A stretch of 64,000 nt of DNA. Source: Polytrichum commune. Taxonomy: Eukaryota > Streptophyta > Polytrichopsida > Polytrichales > Polytrichaceae. The stretch covers positions 75,097,554 to 75,161,553 of the forward strand of contig OX485803.1 in assembly GCA_950295325.1 (NCBI GenBank). Direction: 5' to 3'. Within the stretch, counting starts at the first letter, position 1. Every line of letters begins with the position of its first letter. The position numbers and the translations under genes are program-made. Of this stretch, positions 51,562-60,748 are shown in pieces. The notes beneath the pieces were generated by a model that saw only the letters and a program-made list of their open reading frames with translations, made no database searches and had not been told where the DNA came from.

Positions 51562-51602
51562 ATTCTAAATCTTTACAACATCTGCAACTCTCTTCTCCAA
51601 CT

Positions 51603-52015
51603 CTCGGGGAGTGCACTTAAAGTTAAGACTAGGAATCACGTGAGTGCGTACTTTTGACCCCCCTATGTATGTACTAAAAAATCATCTAAAAATTGTAAAA
51701 AAAATATGAAGTTGTTAAACACAATCTAAAGTTCTTGTTGTATAAATTTCAAAAAAAATCAATTGTAAATATTTTTAAATTTATTTTTGAAGCAAAAAAC
51801 AACGCATTTTAGTTCAAACTTCTATCATTTTTTAAAATAATTTTTAAAAACTTTTCATCCTGAAATTTATATCAAATGATAGATATATACATAATGATTT
51901 GGCACTTAAAATTTCTTAATTTAAAAACTATTTTAAGGCCAAGTATTGTAGGGGGTATGCCATTAAAACGCACTCACGTGTATTCCTAATCTTAACTTTA
52001 AGTGCACTCCCCGGG
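51603..52015. mobile_element. 413-bp MITE with 8-bp target duplication
   Basis: Left end CTCGGGGAGTGCACTTAAAG and right end, read inverted, CCCGGGGAGTGCACTTAAAG; the repeats extend for about 45 bp through TTAAGA-TAGGAAT and ACGTGAGTGCG. Flanks are the perfect 8-bp repeat CTCCAACT (51595-51602 and 52016-52023). An 8-bp duplication suits hAT or P-type elements; the terminal bases do not decide between them. The interior is AT-rich and non-coding. Confidence 0.85.
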
Positions 52016-52448
52016 CTCCAACTGCTTCATCTTCTAGTTGATACCGCTGTCCATACAAAGCCCAACGCCAGTTCTCACATTCGGTGGTCGACTGGCAAGG
52101 CCGTATGGGGCTAATCCTATCAACTGGAGCTGCTTGGTATTCATCTCACGATGTCTAAGTTAAACCCGGTCATAAACCGCATCATGATTGTCATCACCAC
52201 CACCAGTAGTTCCAGCCGGGTGATGATGATCACCATCAAGATGTGCATTACGTTTTCACCACAATTACTTTTCCAACTGACGACCCCTCAGAATCATGGT
52301 TGGGTGCGTGCTGTTGTTGATGATGATCTGTGAGCCCTGTGGCTCCTGTACACTGTGTCCAGGTTCACCCCCCGGCGCCAGATCTTCAAGCCCAATCAAC
52401 CCGTCATGCAAATCCACCGAGCTGCCAAGCCGGCTCCCGGAAGTGCTG

Positions 52449-52586
52449 ATCGACTGAAACGAGGAGGCATATTAAGTACCACTACTCATATCCGAATCAA
52501 CCCCCATGGCGCTGGTCATGTCCCGAATCGACGATGACCGTGATCGCGGAATGTCCAGTATTGCAGAGAACGTCTTCACAAGATTC
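52449..52586 (+). other. Open frame interrupted by the copia insertion (left part)
   Basis: From a stop at about 52446 one frame is open to the insertion site; the first ATG is 52534. Removing the copia element and one TSD copy continues this frame from 58121 to 58427, about 120 codons from that ATG. No domain is recognised, so it may be chance. The stretch 52024-52448 shows nothing identifiable. Confidence 0.25.
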
Positions 52587-52813
52587 TTTTGGATCTAAGC
52601 AATTCTACTGTAATCTACAGATTATGCACAGAGACAACACTTATACAAAGATGGAATGTATTACACAAAAGATGATTAACAACTGCAACAGGGCAGCAAT
52701 ATATAGTCTACAATACTCTACTTAGTGACTGTCAATGAACTAACCTGTGTAGACTAATTCTGTGCTAATACTAATCCTAAACTAAACCTGTTCTGAAACT
52801 AACTAATCCAAAA
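52587..52813 (-). repeat. 3' LTR of the copia element
   Basis: 227 bp, seemingly identical to 57889-58115. Followed inward by CTCCCACT, the complement of the AGTGGGAG polypurine tract; the same octamer recurs inside at about 52860-52867. Confidence 0.95.
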
Positions 52814-53120
52814 CTCCCACTCATTGACAGGTCACTAACAATGTATTGATAGACTATATCTCCCACTTCAATGCATTGTAGTGAGTGTCAGTAGATCTCT
52901 AAGGCGTCTAAATTGATCTGGAGGTAATGCCTTAGTCATGATATCAGCTATCTGTTGCTGAGTGGGAAGGTACTGTTGGAAGTAGTTCGTTTCGCATTGA
53001 TTAGTTACTGATTAGTCAGTTGTTTAGTTGAACAGGTTAGTTGATTAGTTGTAGAAGCTTCTTATCCACAGAATAAAAGGCACACCTCCACCCTTGCCGT
53101 GTGTGCGAATATACTTGTTG

Positions 53121-55949
53121 CTAGCCTGAGTGTAGTGAGTCTGAACAGTTGCAGTCTGTATGTAACTTCTTTTCAGTAAATAAAGAATTCCTGTTAGTCT
53201 TGAGTGATTGTAGAAGTGTTGTGTAAATGTAGTCTTGTTGCTGTAAACAGTGTTGAATTCTTATTGCCTTCAACAGGTACTGGATGTCTATAGATCGAAG
53301 AACCACCTGTTCTCGAAGAAAATGGAATTTTACATCTACGTGCTTAGTTCGAGAGTGGAACTCTGGATTTACAGCGAGTCTCATTGCGCTTTGACTATCT
53401 GTAAATATAGTAGTGGGAGTATTTTGTGAAATACCAATGCTAGCCAAAAGTCGACGAAACCAAATGACTTCTGTGGCTGCAGCATAACAAGCGATATACT
53501 CACTATGAGTAGTGCTTGTAGCAACACAGGGTTGCTTCTTCGAAGCCCAAGAGACAGGACTGCCATCGAAAAATATTACGTATCCTGAACGAGACTTTCT
53601 GTCTTCAATAGCAGCTGCATAATCTGTATCTGCGTAGGCTGTGAGGATGTATGAAGAATGATGTCCACCTAAAGGAATTCGGAAGTTGGAAGTCCCTCGA
53701 AGATACTTCAGAATTCGGCGCACGGCATTGCAGTTGGCAGTAGTCGGATGGTTTTTGAATTGTGCCGCATAATTGACTGCGTAGGCAATATCAGGTCGAG
53801 TTGTGAGTGCCGCGAATTGGAGACTTCCAATGATCTGTGCATAAGGAAAAGTGGATTCAAGAGTTTCATCTGTATCTGTGTTGATGGTTCGAAGATGGGC
53901 ACCGGGCTCAGCAGGTGTCGAAACAGCGTGACTGTCCTGAAAGTTGTATTGCTGCAGCATCGAACTTATGTAAAGCTCCTGATCGATGTATATGAGTCGA
54001 TGTTGTCGATCACGCTTGAGATGGATTCCTACGTATAGCTTAGGATTCATAGTCACTTTGGTAATGAATACATCTTTCATGAAGTTCAGTACTGAATCCA
54101 TCTTGGCAGAGCTGTTGGAAATCATTAAGCCATCGTCAACAAATAGCATGATGAGTAGTCGACAGCCGTCTTGATCGGAGAAATATACACAATTATCTGC
54201 TGATGATTGTGTTAGTTTGAAAGCTTTAAGAAAAGCATCAATTCGCTGGTTCCATTCGCGACTTGCTTGGCGTAGACCATAGAGAGCTTTCTTGAGGTAG
54301 CAAACTAAATGTTTCTGTAGAAGGTCGATATAGCCAGGAACGTGGTGCATGTAAATTTCGGATTGAAGTAATGCATTGAGAAAAGCAGTGGTAATATCAA
54401 ATTGTCTCAGCTCCATGTTAGTGGTAGCTGCTACTGCTAAAGCTAATCGAATGCTTTCATACTTCACAGTAGGGGAGAATGTCTCATGAAAATTTGTCCC
54501 TGGAGTTTGGCTGCATCCTTTAGCCACAAGTCTTGCCTTGAAACGGTTGAGGCTTCCATCTGGTTTAGTTTTATAAGCGTACACCCATTTGCACTGGATT
54601 GGCTGACGCCCAGGAGGAAGGGGTCGTAATTCCCATGTGTCATTCGCAATGAGAGCTTGGAATTCCGCATCCATTGCCTCTTTCCATTCTTTAGCATTGG
54701 GAGATTTTAGAGCCTCTTCATATGATTTCGGAACGGGTGGCAGGGTTCCTGCCATTGCTGTAAAACTATAGTACCAGTCCCCATATCGTGTTGGGGGATT
54801 GATTGGCCTATTCCCAAGAGATGCAGACTGAGAAGTAGAATCCTCTGATTCAATTGTATCAGGTGATTGAGAGAGATTTGCAAGAGGAATGAGAGGATCC
54901 GAGAGAGATTGATTCGGAGGAGAATCCACTATAGGGTTTGGTAGTGGATGAACTGGAATATCAACAATTAATTCTCTGTCAATTTCTCTTGGTGAGTTTG
55001 AAGAAACTGAAGCAGATGGTGTAGGAGTGGGAGGGTCGGCAGGTTGAGAAGGAAGAGGAATATCTGGGATGAGTACTTGAGAAGGAGAAGAAGAAGTGAT
55101 AGAAGAGACTTCTGTAGATTTAGGAATTTGTAGAAATGCAGTTTCATCAAAGATCAAGTCCCTTGTTGTGACGACCTGCTTCTTATCAGAATCCCATATT
55201 CTGTATGCTTTGCTCTCCTCTGAATATCCCAGAAAAATACCCCTACGACTCTTGGCGTCGAGCTTCTTTCGGAGTTGGGCAGGTATATAAACAAAAACCG
55301 GACAGCCAAATGGACGCATATGTGAGAGAGAGGGCTTGATACCTGTATAGAGCTCAAATGGTGTTTTGTCCCCGTGAACTCTAGAACAGGTTCTGTTGAG
55401 TGTGTATACAATATACATGACAGCTTCAGCCCAAAAAGACATTGGTAGTTGAGAATGATAGAGGGAGCTGCGAACTCCTTCCATAATTGTCCGATTCGAT
55501 CTTTCAGCCACAGCGTTCTGTTCCGGAGTGTAGCTTGTAGTGAGTTCTCTCCGAATGTTATTTTCAGAGAGATATTTGAGAAAAGCAGTGCTGCTGAATT
55601 CTCCGCCACGATCAGTCCTCAGCGTGGATATTGTCCGACCAGTGTCACGTAGGATAGCCTTGAAGACTTGTTGAAAACAGGTGAGGGCTTCTGATTTCCT
55701 ATTGACACAGAAGACAAACCTGTACCCTGTGGAATCGTCTTGGTATAGAACAAAATATACTGATCCTCCTTTTGAGGGTTGGCTCATAGGGCCACAGATA
55801 TCTCCGTGGAGGAGATCTCCTGGAGACGTAGCATACGTCTTGAAATGGTTTTCGGGGAAAGATTGCCTTTTCATTTTTTCCGAATTGACAAGCAGAACAC
55901 AGTGCGGTAGGCGTTTGAGTTGTGAGATGTAACCCTGTAACAACTCCAT
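53121..55949 (-). CDS. pol: copia integrase core, reverse transcriptase and RNase H
   Basis: The open frame is 942 codons, but about the first 30 are the off-frame part of the zinc-binding domain; true homology starts near SPGDLLHGDICGPM. The integrase triad is visible in LLHGDICGP, LRTDRGGEF and QNAVAERSNRTIMEG. After a Ser/Pro-rich linker the copia reverse transcriptase has WVYAYKTKPDGSLNRFKARL, FSPTVKYESIRLALA, YGLRQASREWN and FVDD (about residues 600-605). RNase H follows (AYADTDYA, SHSEY-type TTHSEYIACYAA, FTDSQSAMRLA, RTKHVDVKFHF). The region is intact, matching a recent insertion. It supplies cDNA synthesis and integration. Confidence 0.92.
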   Translation of the reverse strand: MELLQGYISQLKRLPHCVLLVNSEKMKRQSFPENHFKTYATSPGDLLHGDICGPMSQPSKGGSVYFVLYQDDSTGYRFVFCVNRKSEALTCFQQVFKAILRDTGRTISTLRTDRGGEFSSTAFLKYLSENNIRRELTTSYTPEQNAVAERSNRTIMEGVRSSLYHSQLPMSFWAEAVMYIVYTLNRTCSRVHGDKTPFELYTGIKPSLSHMRPFGCPVFVYIPAQLRKKLDAKSRRGIFLGYSEESKAYRIWDSDKKQVVTTRDLIFDETAFLQIPKSTEVSSITSSSPSQVLIPDIPLPSQPADPPTPTPSASVSSNSPREIDRELIVDIPVHPLPNPIVDSPPNQSLSDPLIPLANLSQSPDTIESEDSTSQSASLGNRPINPPTRYGDWYYSFTAMAGTLPPVPKSYEEALKSPNAKEWKEAMDAEFQALIANDTWELRPLPPGRQPIQCKWVYAYKTKPDGSLNRFKARLVAKGCSQTPGTNFHETFSPTVKYESIRLALAVAATTNMELRQFDITTAFLNALLQSEIYMHHVPGYIDLLQKHLVCYLKKALYGLRQASREWNQRIDAFLKAFKLTQSSADNCVYFSDQDGCRLLIMLFVDDGLMISNSSAKMDSVLNFMKDVFITKVTMNPKLYVGIHLKRDRQHRLIYIDQELYISSMLQQYNFQDSHAVSTPAEPGAHLRTINTDTDETLESTFPYAQIIGSLQFAALTTRPDIAYAVNYAAQFKNHPTTANCNAVRRILKYLRGTSNFRIPLGGHHSSYILTAYADTDYAAAIEDRKSRSGYVIFFDGSPVSWASKKQPCVATSTTHSEYIACYAAATEVIWFRRLLASIGISQNTPTTIFTDSQSAMRLAVNPEFHSRTKHVDVKFHFLREQVVLRSIDIQYLLKAIRIQHCLQQQDYIYTTLLQSLKTNRNSLFTEKKLHTDCNCSDSLHSG

Positions 55950-56493
55950 TGCTTGCCATTTTCTTGATCATATCAAAGTTTAAGTGACCAAGTCTATGAT
56001 GCCAAATCTGTAGAGGTTGATACTCCTCTTTTTGTGGAATGTTGCCATAAGCAGCAGTGTAGAATCCATGGATAGGGGGAAGCAAGACAGTGAAATCAAG
56101 AATGTACATGTCTTGAAGAAGACGTCCTGTAAAGAGGAGTTCATTGTTCTTGACGAAGTGGCAATGTGTCTGTGTACCTATAAAATCAATAGAGTGTTTC
56201 GTGGCCTTAAGGGTAGTAGAAAACAGATTGCATTGTAGGCCAGGAACGTACAAGACATTTTGCAGGAGGACGATTTCTACCTTATGGGGAAGTTGAACAA
56301 GAACTTTGATGGTACCTGTACCTGCTACATAACACTGATGACCTGCTATGGCAGTAATGGGCCAAGAAGTGGTAGATGGAAGTGGTTGATATGAGGTAAA
56401 CCATTGAAAATTGTGAGACATGTGCTTGTTAGCACCACTGTCTGCTATCCAAGAGTTCTCTATATCAAGAGAAGAAAAACTATCTGTTGCCAT
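55699..56493 (-). CDS. copia protease and integrase N-terminus
   Basis: 264 residues in a frame different from both neighbours. It has the protease active site WIADSGANKHM near its start and the GAG-pre-integrase zinc-binding motif HHRLGH...CSACQFG near residues 170-215. The frame drifts off after a CCCC run near 55863, and the integrase core continues in the +1 frame. Aspartic protease processes the polyprotein; the HHCC domain is the integrase N-terminus. The shift inside integrase looks like a mutation or a sequence error rather than a programmed event. Confidence 0.88.
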   Translation of the reverse strand: MATDSFSSLDIENSWIADSGANKHMSHNFQWFTSYQPLPSTTSWPITAIAGHQCYVAGTGTIKVLVQLPHKVEIVLLQNVLYVPGLQCNLFSTTLKATKHSIDFIGTQTHCHFVKNNELLFTGRLLQDMYILDFTVLLPPIHGFYTAAYGNIPQKEEYQPLQIWHHRLGHLNFDMIKKMASNGVVTGLHLTTQTPTALCSACQFGKNEKAIFPRKPFQDVCYVSRRSPPRRYLWPYEPTLKRRISIFCSIPRRFHRVQVCLLCQ

Positions 56494-57581
56494 ATATGAT
56501 TTCGTGACTGTGTCTGGAAGTGACTCAGTAGAAAATGGGTTGTCGACAGAGAGTTGAAGAAGTTTTGGTCTAATGTATCATCGGCAACTTCTAGTGTGGA
56601 CATATGGGACGTAATCTCATCTGATGAGTATGAAGATAGGGCTTCAGCAAGACTTGCCCTAAGAGGACGATGTTCTCTGTCTGGGCATTCTTGCCACCAA
56701 TGACCGAGACGACCACAACAATTGCACCTAGTTCTAGCTTTAAGAGCTTGAAGCTCCATGGCACGATGAGAATTGACTGTGGAATTATAAGGAGACTGTC
56801 TGTCGCCGTATGATGTGCGGGGAACAGTATTGGAGAATCGAGAGTTATACTGAGAACCTGTAGGTTGGTATCGACCAGTATTTCGGGAGTGACCATGTTG
56901 GTTAGAGCTCCCACTGCTCGTATGACGTGTATGAGGAAGATTGGTATGAGAAAATGACTTCTGAGAGTAGTATGCTGTAGTGTCGGAAGTAGTTGCAGAG
57001 GTTATTCGGCGTTTCAGCCGGGCTTCTTCCTTATACAGACGGACTTGAAGGTTCGAAAAAGTACGTTCATCTGCGGGTGTGCTATCCCAGGCAGTGAGAA
57101 AAGAATCATAACCTTCTGGGAGAGTGCTAGTGAGCTTAGAGATGAGTGAGTCTTCAGTGAATGTGTCATCTCCAATATCAGCTAGTTCACTGAGAATTAA
57201 CTGAAGATCACCAATGTAATCAGCCAGAGACTGCTCAGGTTTAATTTTAGCAGTGAAGAATCGTCTCTGAAGTTCATGGATATCGGCACTTGATTTGTGC
57301 TCGTAAATTGACAGGAGAGTGGTCCATATCTCGTGAGATGTGGTGCACTTAAGAAGAGGAGTGAGAACACGCCGCTCAACAGAATTACAAAGAAGAGTGA
57401 AAGCGGAGTACTCCCGAGCTTGCCACTCTTCTTTATCCTCTGCATCTTCGAGGGTTTCTTCACCATTGACAATGGTGTGGATCTTTTTGTATTGCAGTAA
57501 GGATTTCATCTGCCATTTCCAAATGTGGAATTCATCGCCGTTGAAGCGAGCAATGCCACTAAGCTCTTTGTCAAGAGACAT
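56460..57581 (-). CDS. gag: copia Gag
   Basis: 373 residues. The N-terminal two thirds match the UBN2/gag-polypeptide family of copia elements (FNGDEFHIWKWQMKSLL, SAFTLLCNSV, LADYIGDLQLILSELADIGD, SLISKLTSTLPEGYDSF). A Ser/Thr/Arg-rich linker leads to a CCHC zinc knuckle, CNCCGRLGHWWQEC, at about residues 283-297. It packages RNA into virus-like particles. The frame ends at 56460 and the protease frame overlaps it by up to ~115 nt in the -1 frame. In most copia elements gag and pol share one frame, so this is unusual or an indel. I saw no canonical slippery heptamer. Start chosen as the only ATG with the full family N-terminus. Confidence 0.92.
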   Translation of the reverse strand: MSLDKELSGIARFNGDEFHIWKWQMKSLLQYKKIHTIVNGEETLEDAEDKEEWQAREYSAFTLLCNSVERRVLTPLLKCTTSHEIWTTLLSIYEHKSSADIHELQRRFFTAKIKPEQSLADYIGDLQLILSELADIGDDTFTEDSLISKLTSTLPEGYDSFLTAWDSTPADERTFSNLQVRLYKEEARLKRRITSATTSDTTAYYSQKSFSHTNLPHTRHTSSGSSNQHGHSRNTGRYQPTGSQYNSRFSNTVPRTSYGDRQSPYNSTVNSHRAMELQALKARTRCNCCGRLGHWWQECPDREHRPLRASLAEALSSYSSDEITSHMSTLEVADDTLDQNFFNSLSTTHFLLSHFQTQSRNHIWQQIVFLLLI

Positions 57582-57877
57582 TGTGTGGGAAAATCAGGAA
57601 TCAAGAAAATCAAGAATCAAGAAAGTCAAGAAATCTTTGAAAATGTGTGCAAGAACACAGAGAGAAGCCATGTGTATAGATCTACAGGAAATCGATAATG
57701 GATATGAATATGGAAGTAAGGAGAACACAGAAGATTGATCGACTTTAGTAAAGAATGTGTCAATAAGGGGGTGAAGAATGTATCAGAAAGTAGAGCGAGA
57801 AAGCCAGCGAGAAAGAATACAAGCAGGAACGACGCCTGAAAGAGCGAAGAATGAAGCAGAAACAGTGACTGTGAGAA

Positions 57878-57888
57878 GGCCCATAACC
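57878..57888 (-). other. Primer-binding site for a half-molecule initiator tRNA
   Basis: The minus strand reads GGTTATGGGCC with no gap from the LTR. Its complement GGCCCATAACC contains the CAU anticodon region of eukaryotic initiator-Met tRNA. Drosophila copia uses the same region after cleavage of the tRNA. No TGGTATCAGAGC site was found here. Confidence 0.8.
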
Positions 57889-58115
57889 TTTTGGATCTAA
57901 GCAATTCTACTGTAATCTACAGATTATGCACAGAGACAACACTTATACAAAGATGGAATGTATTACACAAAAGATGATTAACAACTGCAACAGGGCAGCA
58001 ATATATAGTCTACAATACTCTACTTAGTGACTGTCAATGAACTAACCTGTGTAGACTAATTCTGTGCTAATACTAATCCTAAACTAAACCTGTTCTGAAA
58101 CTAACTAATCCAAAA
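57889..58115 (-). repeat. 5' LTR of the copia element
   Basis: 227 bp, seemingly identical to the left LTR. Its inner border touches the primer-binding site directly. Confidence 0.95.
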
Positions 58116-58120
58116 GATTC

Positions 58121-58671
58121 CGTGTCGCGGAGGCTGTTCAATGCAGAACTACAGCATTCCTGTGACTATGATCATCAGGGGGCTCTGCGCCTGCAGCAGG
58201 AGGATTATTCTCATACTGATGCAATAATTTGTCCTGCTCACTGTACACATGCCTGCAACACGTACCAGCTGGTGATGCAGCCGGGATTAAGCAATGCTGC
58301 ACCTTGGGGTTGCGTTGATCGCCGTCTCCGACTCCATGTCGATCTCCGGATCACGACATTCGATCGACGGCCGAACTGGTCCAGACTCACGGATGGCTCG
58401 ACTTGTAATTGCTTGTTTGCTTGCTAAAACTACAGATCGACTGACCCAAGGATTCTTAATCCTTGTGCGAAAATTTGAGGGTTCTTTTTGTTTTCGTTTT
58501 TTTTCCTGCCTTCCATGGGAATAATAATCATGGTGGTATCATTCTTAGTCGAGCGAGAGATGGATCTCCGAGACGTAAGATGGTGGGCGTTGGCAACGTC
58601 GAAGCCTTTCGGCAAAGCTGCATGGCAACATACCAGCCTTTGGTGCCAAGGGTTCGTGGCACTCACAAGGT
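58121..58671 (+). other. Right flank of the copia insertion, interrupted open frame
   Basis: Continuation (58121-58427) of the frame described at 52449-52586. It is Cys/His-containing with no known motif. 58428-58671 shows no identifiable content. Confidence 0.25.
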
Positions 58672-59560
58672 AGACTTGCCTTATTCGGTCACTCGTCTAA
58701 AAGGGACACCATTACGATATTTGAGTGGTGTATGATTAGGTGTGGATCCAAGAATGGATACCAAACAAACACGTGTTCAAAAGGGACTGGACAACGTGCT
58801 CAAATGTGATAACCATTATGGACTGAGCAGTCAACATAATTGGGGGGATTTTATAGAGTATGACCACTTAAGAAATGAGAGCATGAGAATATTCACTTTT
58901 ATGATGGATTTAGGGTTTATATGAGTTTTGAAAATTATGAGGAAAGTGGCTACGATCTAAGTCAATTTGGATTTGCTACCCATTTTCATGTCCAAATCGC
59001 TCGTTTCGTATGCTGAGAGAAGTGGGCTAGTTGAAAAAAGTAACCATTTGAGACCCATCTACCTTTGTGAATCATGTGATGAGTTGGGTGGGGATGGGGG
59101 TGAAAAGGTTGGGAGTAAATTCCTTTTTTATAAACTTAGCAAATATAATCCCATAATTACCCGTAAGGTAGATGTGTCTTAAATGGACCTTCCTTTCTCC
59201 AACTAGCCCACTTCTCCTAGGATATGAAGCAAGCAATTAGGATGAGATGGTTAGTTAATCCGACCTTAGGCCGTAGCCACTTTCCTCATGATTTGGGGAG
59301 CTCGTATGAATATCTTATTCAACACTGAAGTGAGCTTTCTTGTGCTCATGAAAAGGGCATATAAATGCCTCCCACTTATGTTGACTATTGAGCCTAGGAT
59401 GGTTATCATACTTTGAGCACAAAAGTATGATCTCTTTTAAGAACATATCTTTTTGGTACTCGTTCATGGAGCCACACCAGACCACATACCTCTCAATATA
59501 TAGGTGTCCGATTAAGATAAGTATTGGAATTATGCATGTTTACCTTAGATGATAAGCGTT
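58672..59560. mobile_element. Large foldback element with ~370-bp inverted arms
   Basis: The left arm (about 58672-59045) and right arm (about 59190-59560) are diverged inverted copies: GGTGTGGATCC/GGAGCCACACC, GATAACCATTATGG/GGATGGTTATC, AGTCAACATAA/TTATGTTGACT, ATGAGGAAAGTGGCTACG/CGTAGCCACTTTCCTCAT and AGAAGTGGGCTAGTTG/CAACTAGCCCACTTCT. A G-rich ~150-bp centre lies between them. Single arm ends recur at 1-110 and about 1127-1240. No transposase and no clear target duplication. Confidence 0.75.
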
Positions 59561-60377
59561 TTTTGATTTTGAGATTAATGTCATGTGTCATTCTTTTATT
59601 GTCGGAACCTCTACAAAACCCCATGTGGCATCTCAAAAAATTTGCATTTTGGCATCAAAGGTCAAACATGCATAACACGTATAGTGTAAAAAAGATCCAT
59701 AAATACTACAGTTGACAAGCCTATTAGTACAGTTATTTTCAAGATGGTTAGGATGTGCAATAAATGAGAAAACAATGGACTAGTCAAATTTGTACAAATC
59801 CAATGACATGAAAATGTTGAGATCCTAGTAATGAGATGAACGTGAGTAAACCTTACTTTGTGGCAAATTTTCAAAGAGCATGTATTGGATCCTCTTGAGC
59901 ATTACAGGTGTCACATCTAAAAGTTTGGATCCCACTCTAGACATGAGCACTAACTTTTGGATATCCCAAACCAATGAACTATTATGCATGCAGAAGTCAT
60001 TATATTATTAACATAGTATTTGTGAAAATGTCACATTCACATGCGACGTTTTTATTTAAGGCCAACTCAATTTCTAGTCTTGTGAAATGCACTTGAATTT
60101 TGGAAAAAGTTGTCGTTGGCAAAAACTTGTGTTGTTGGCAAAAGTTGTCTCCAAAGACCAATTAAAGCCAACCTTCCTTGCATTTGAGAAAACAACATAT
60201 ATGATAATTTTATGTGCCATGTGACATTTTCATGAATACCATGTTTAATGAGCTTAGAGCGCGAAAGGCTCGCTTTCCATATATGGGAGCTTAGTCACTC
60301 AGTTGAGACCACATTAGGGGGAAAAACATGTTGAGAAAAACATGTTAAGAGGTACCAACTCGAAGAAGCTAGAGGTA
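59561..60377. other. Non-coding sequence
   Basis: No gene or defined repeat recognised. The sequence is AT-rich, with short direct repeats of GTTG(T/G)TTGGCAAAA-GTTG near 60110-60145. Confidence 0.35.
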
Positions 60378-60748
60378 CACTAGTAAATATTGTTGTTGGT
60401 GTCATATGATATTGTATGTCATTGTGGTAACTTTTCTAATGACACTTCTTATGGATAAGTTTACAAATACTGTCATCCCAACTTACTTTAGGTCATCCAC
60501 TTTCGATATTTTCTGCATCCTAACATTCATGTAATGAAGTATTGTCATGAATGATTAAAATTTGGATGAAAATCACTTGGTAAGTGACAATAATTGTATC
60601 AATGTAAATGTATGACGTCCGAACTCTTTAACAAGGGATGGAAAGTAATGTTAGGTTTGCATTTAGTGTTGGTGGCACTACATGTGTGGTTTACGATTAG
60701 TATGAGCAAGACAAATAGAATTGGTGACACTAAATACAGTATTTAGTC
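60378..60748 (+). mobile_element. MITE family A, copy 4
   Basis: 371 bp, same orientation as copy 1: CACTAGTAAATATTG start after TA, AATCACTTGGTAAGTGACA in the middle, TTTAGTGTTGGTGGCACTA and GGTGACACTAAATACAGTAT at the end, followed by TA. Confidence 0.75.

Larger units (their letters stand above)
52587..58115 (-). mobile_element. Young Ty1/copia LTR retrotransposon
   Basis: 5529 bp bounded by two 227-bp LTRs that look identical by eye and by a 5-bp duplication GATTC (52582-52586 and 58116-58120). Both LTRs begin TTTTGGAT and end ATCCAAAA, an 8-bp inverted repeat, instead of the usual TG...CA; the internal borders of both copies confirm these ends. Next to the 5' LTR the minus strand reads GGTTATGGGCC, complementary to the anticodon loop of initiator-Met tRNA, as in Drosophila copia. 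A purine tract (AGTGGGAG) abuts the 3' LTR. Domain order gag, protease, integrase, reverse transcriptase, RNase H is that of Ty1/copia (Pseudoviridae). Confidence 0.95.

Noticed and set aside
51603..52015. Solo LTR
   Set aside because: The ends are long inverted, not TG/CA-bounded, repeats and the duplication is 8 bp, so a MITE fits better.
56460..56575. Programmed -1 frameshift signal at the copia gag/protease overlap
   Set aside because: No X-XXY-YYZ heptamer found by eye in the overlap; left as a question rather than a feature.
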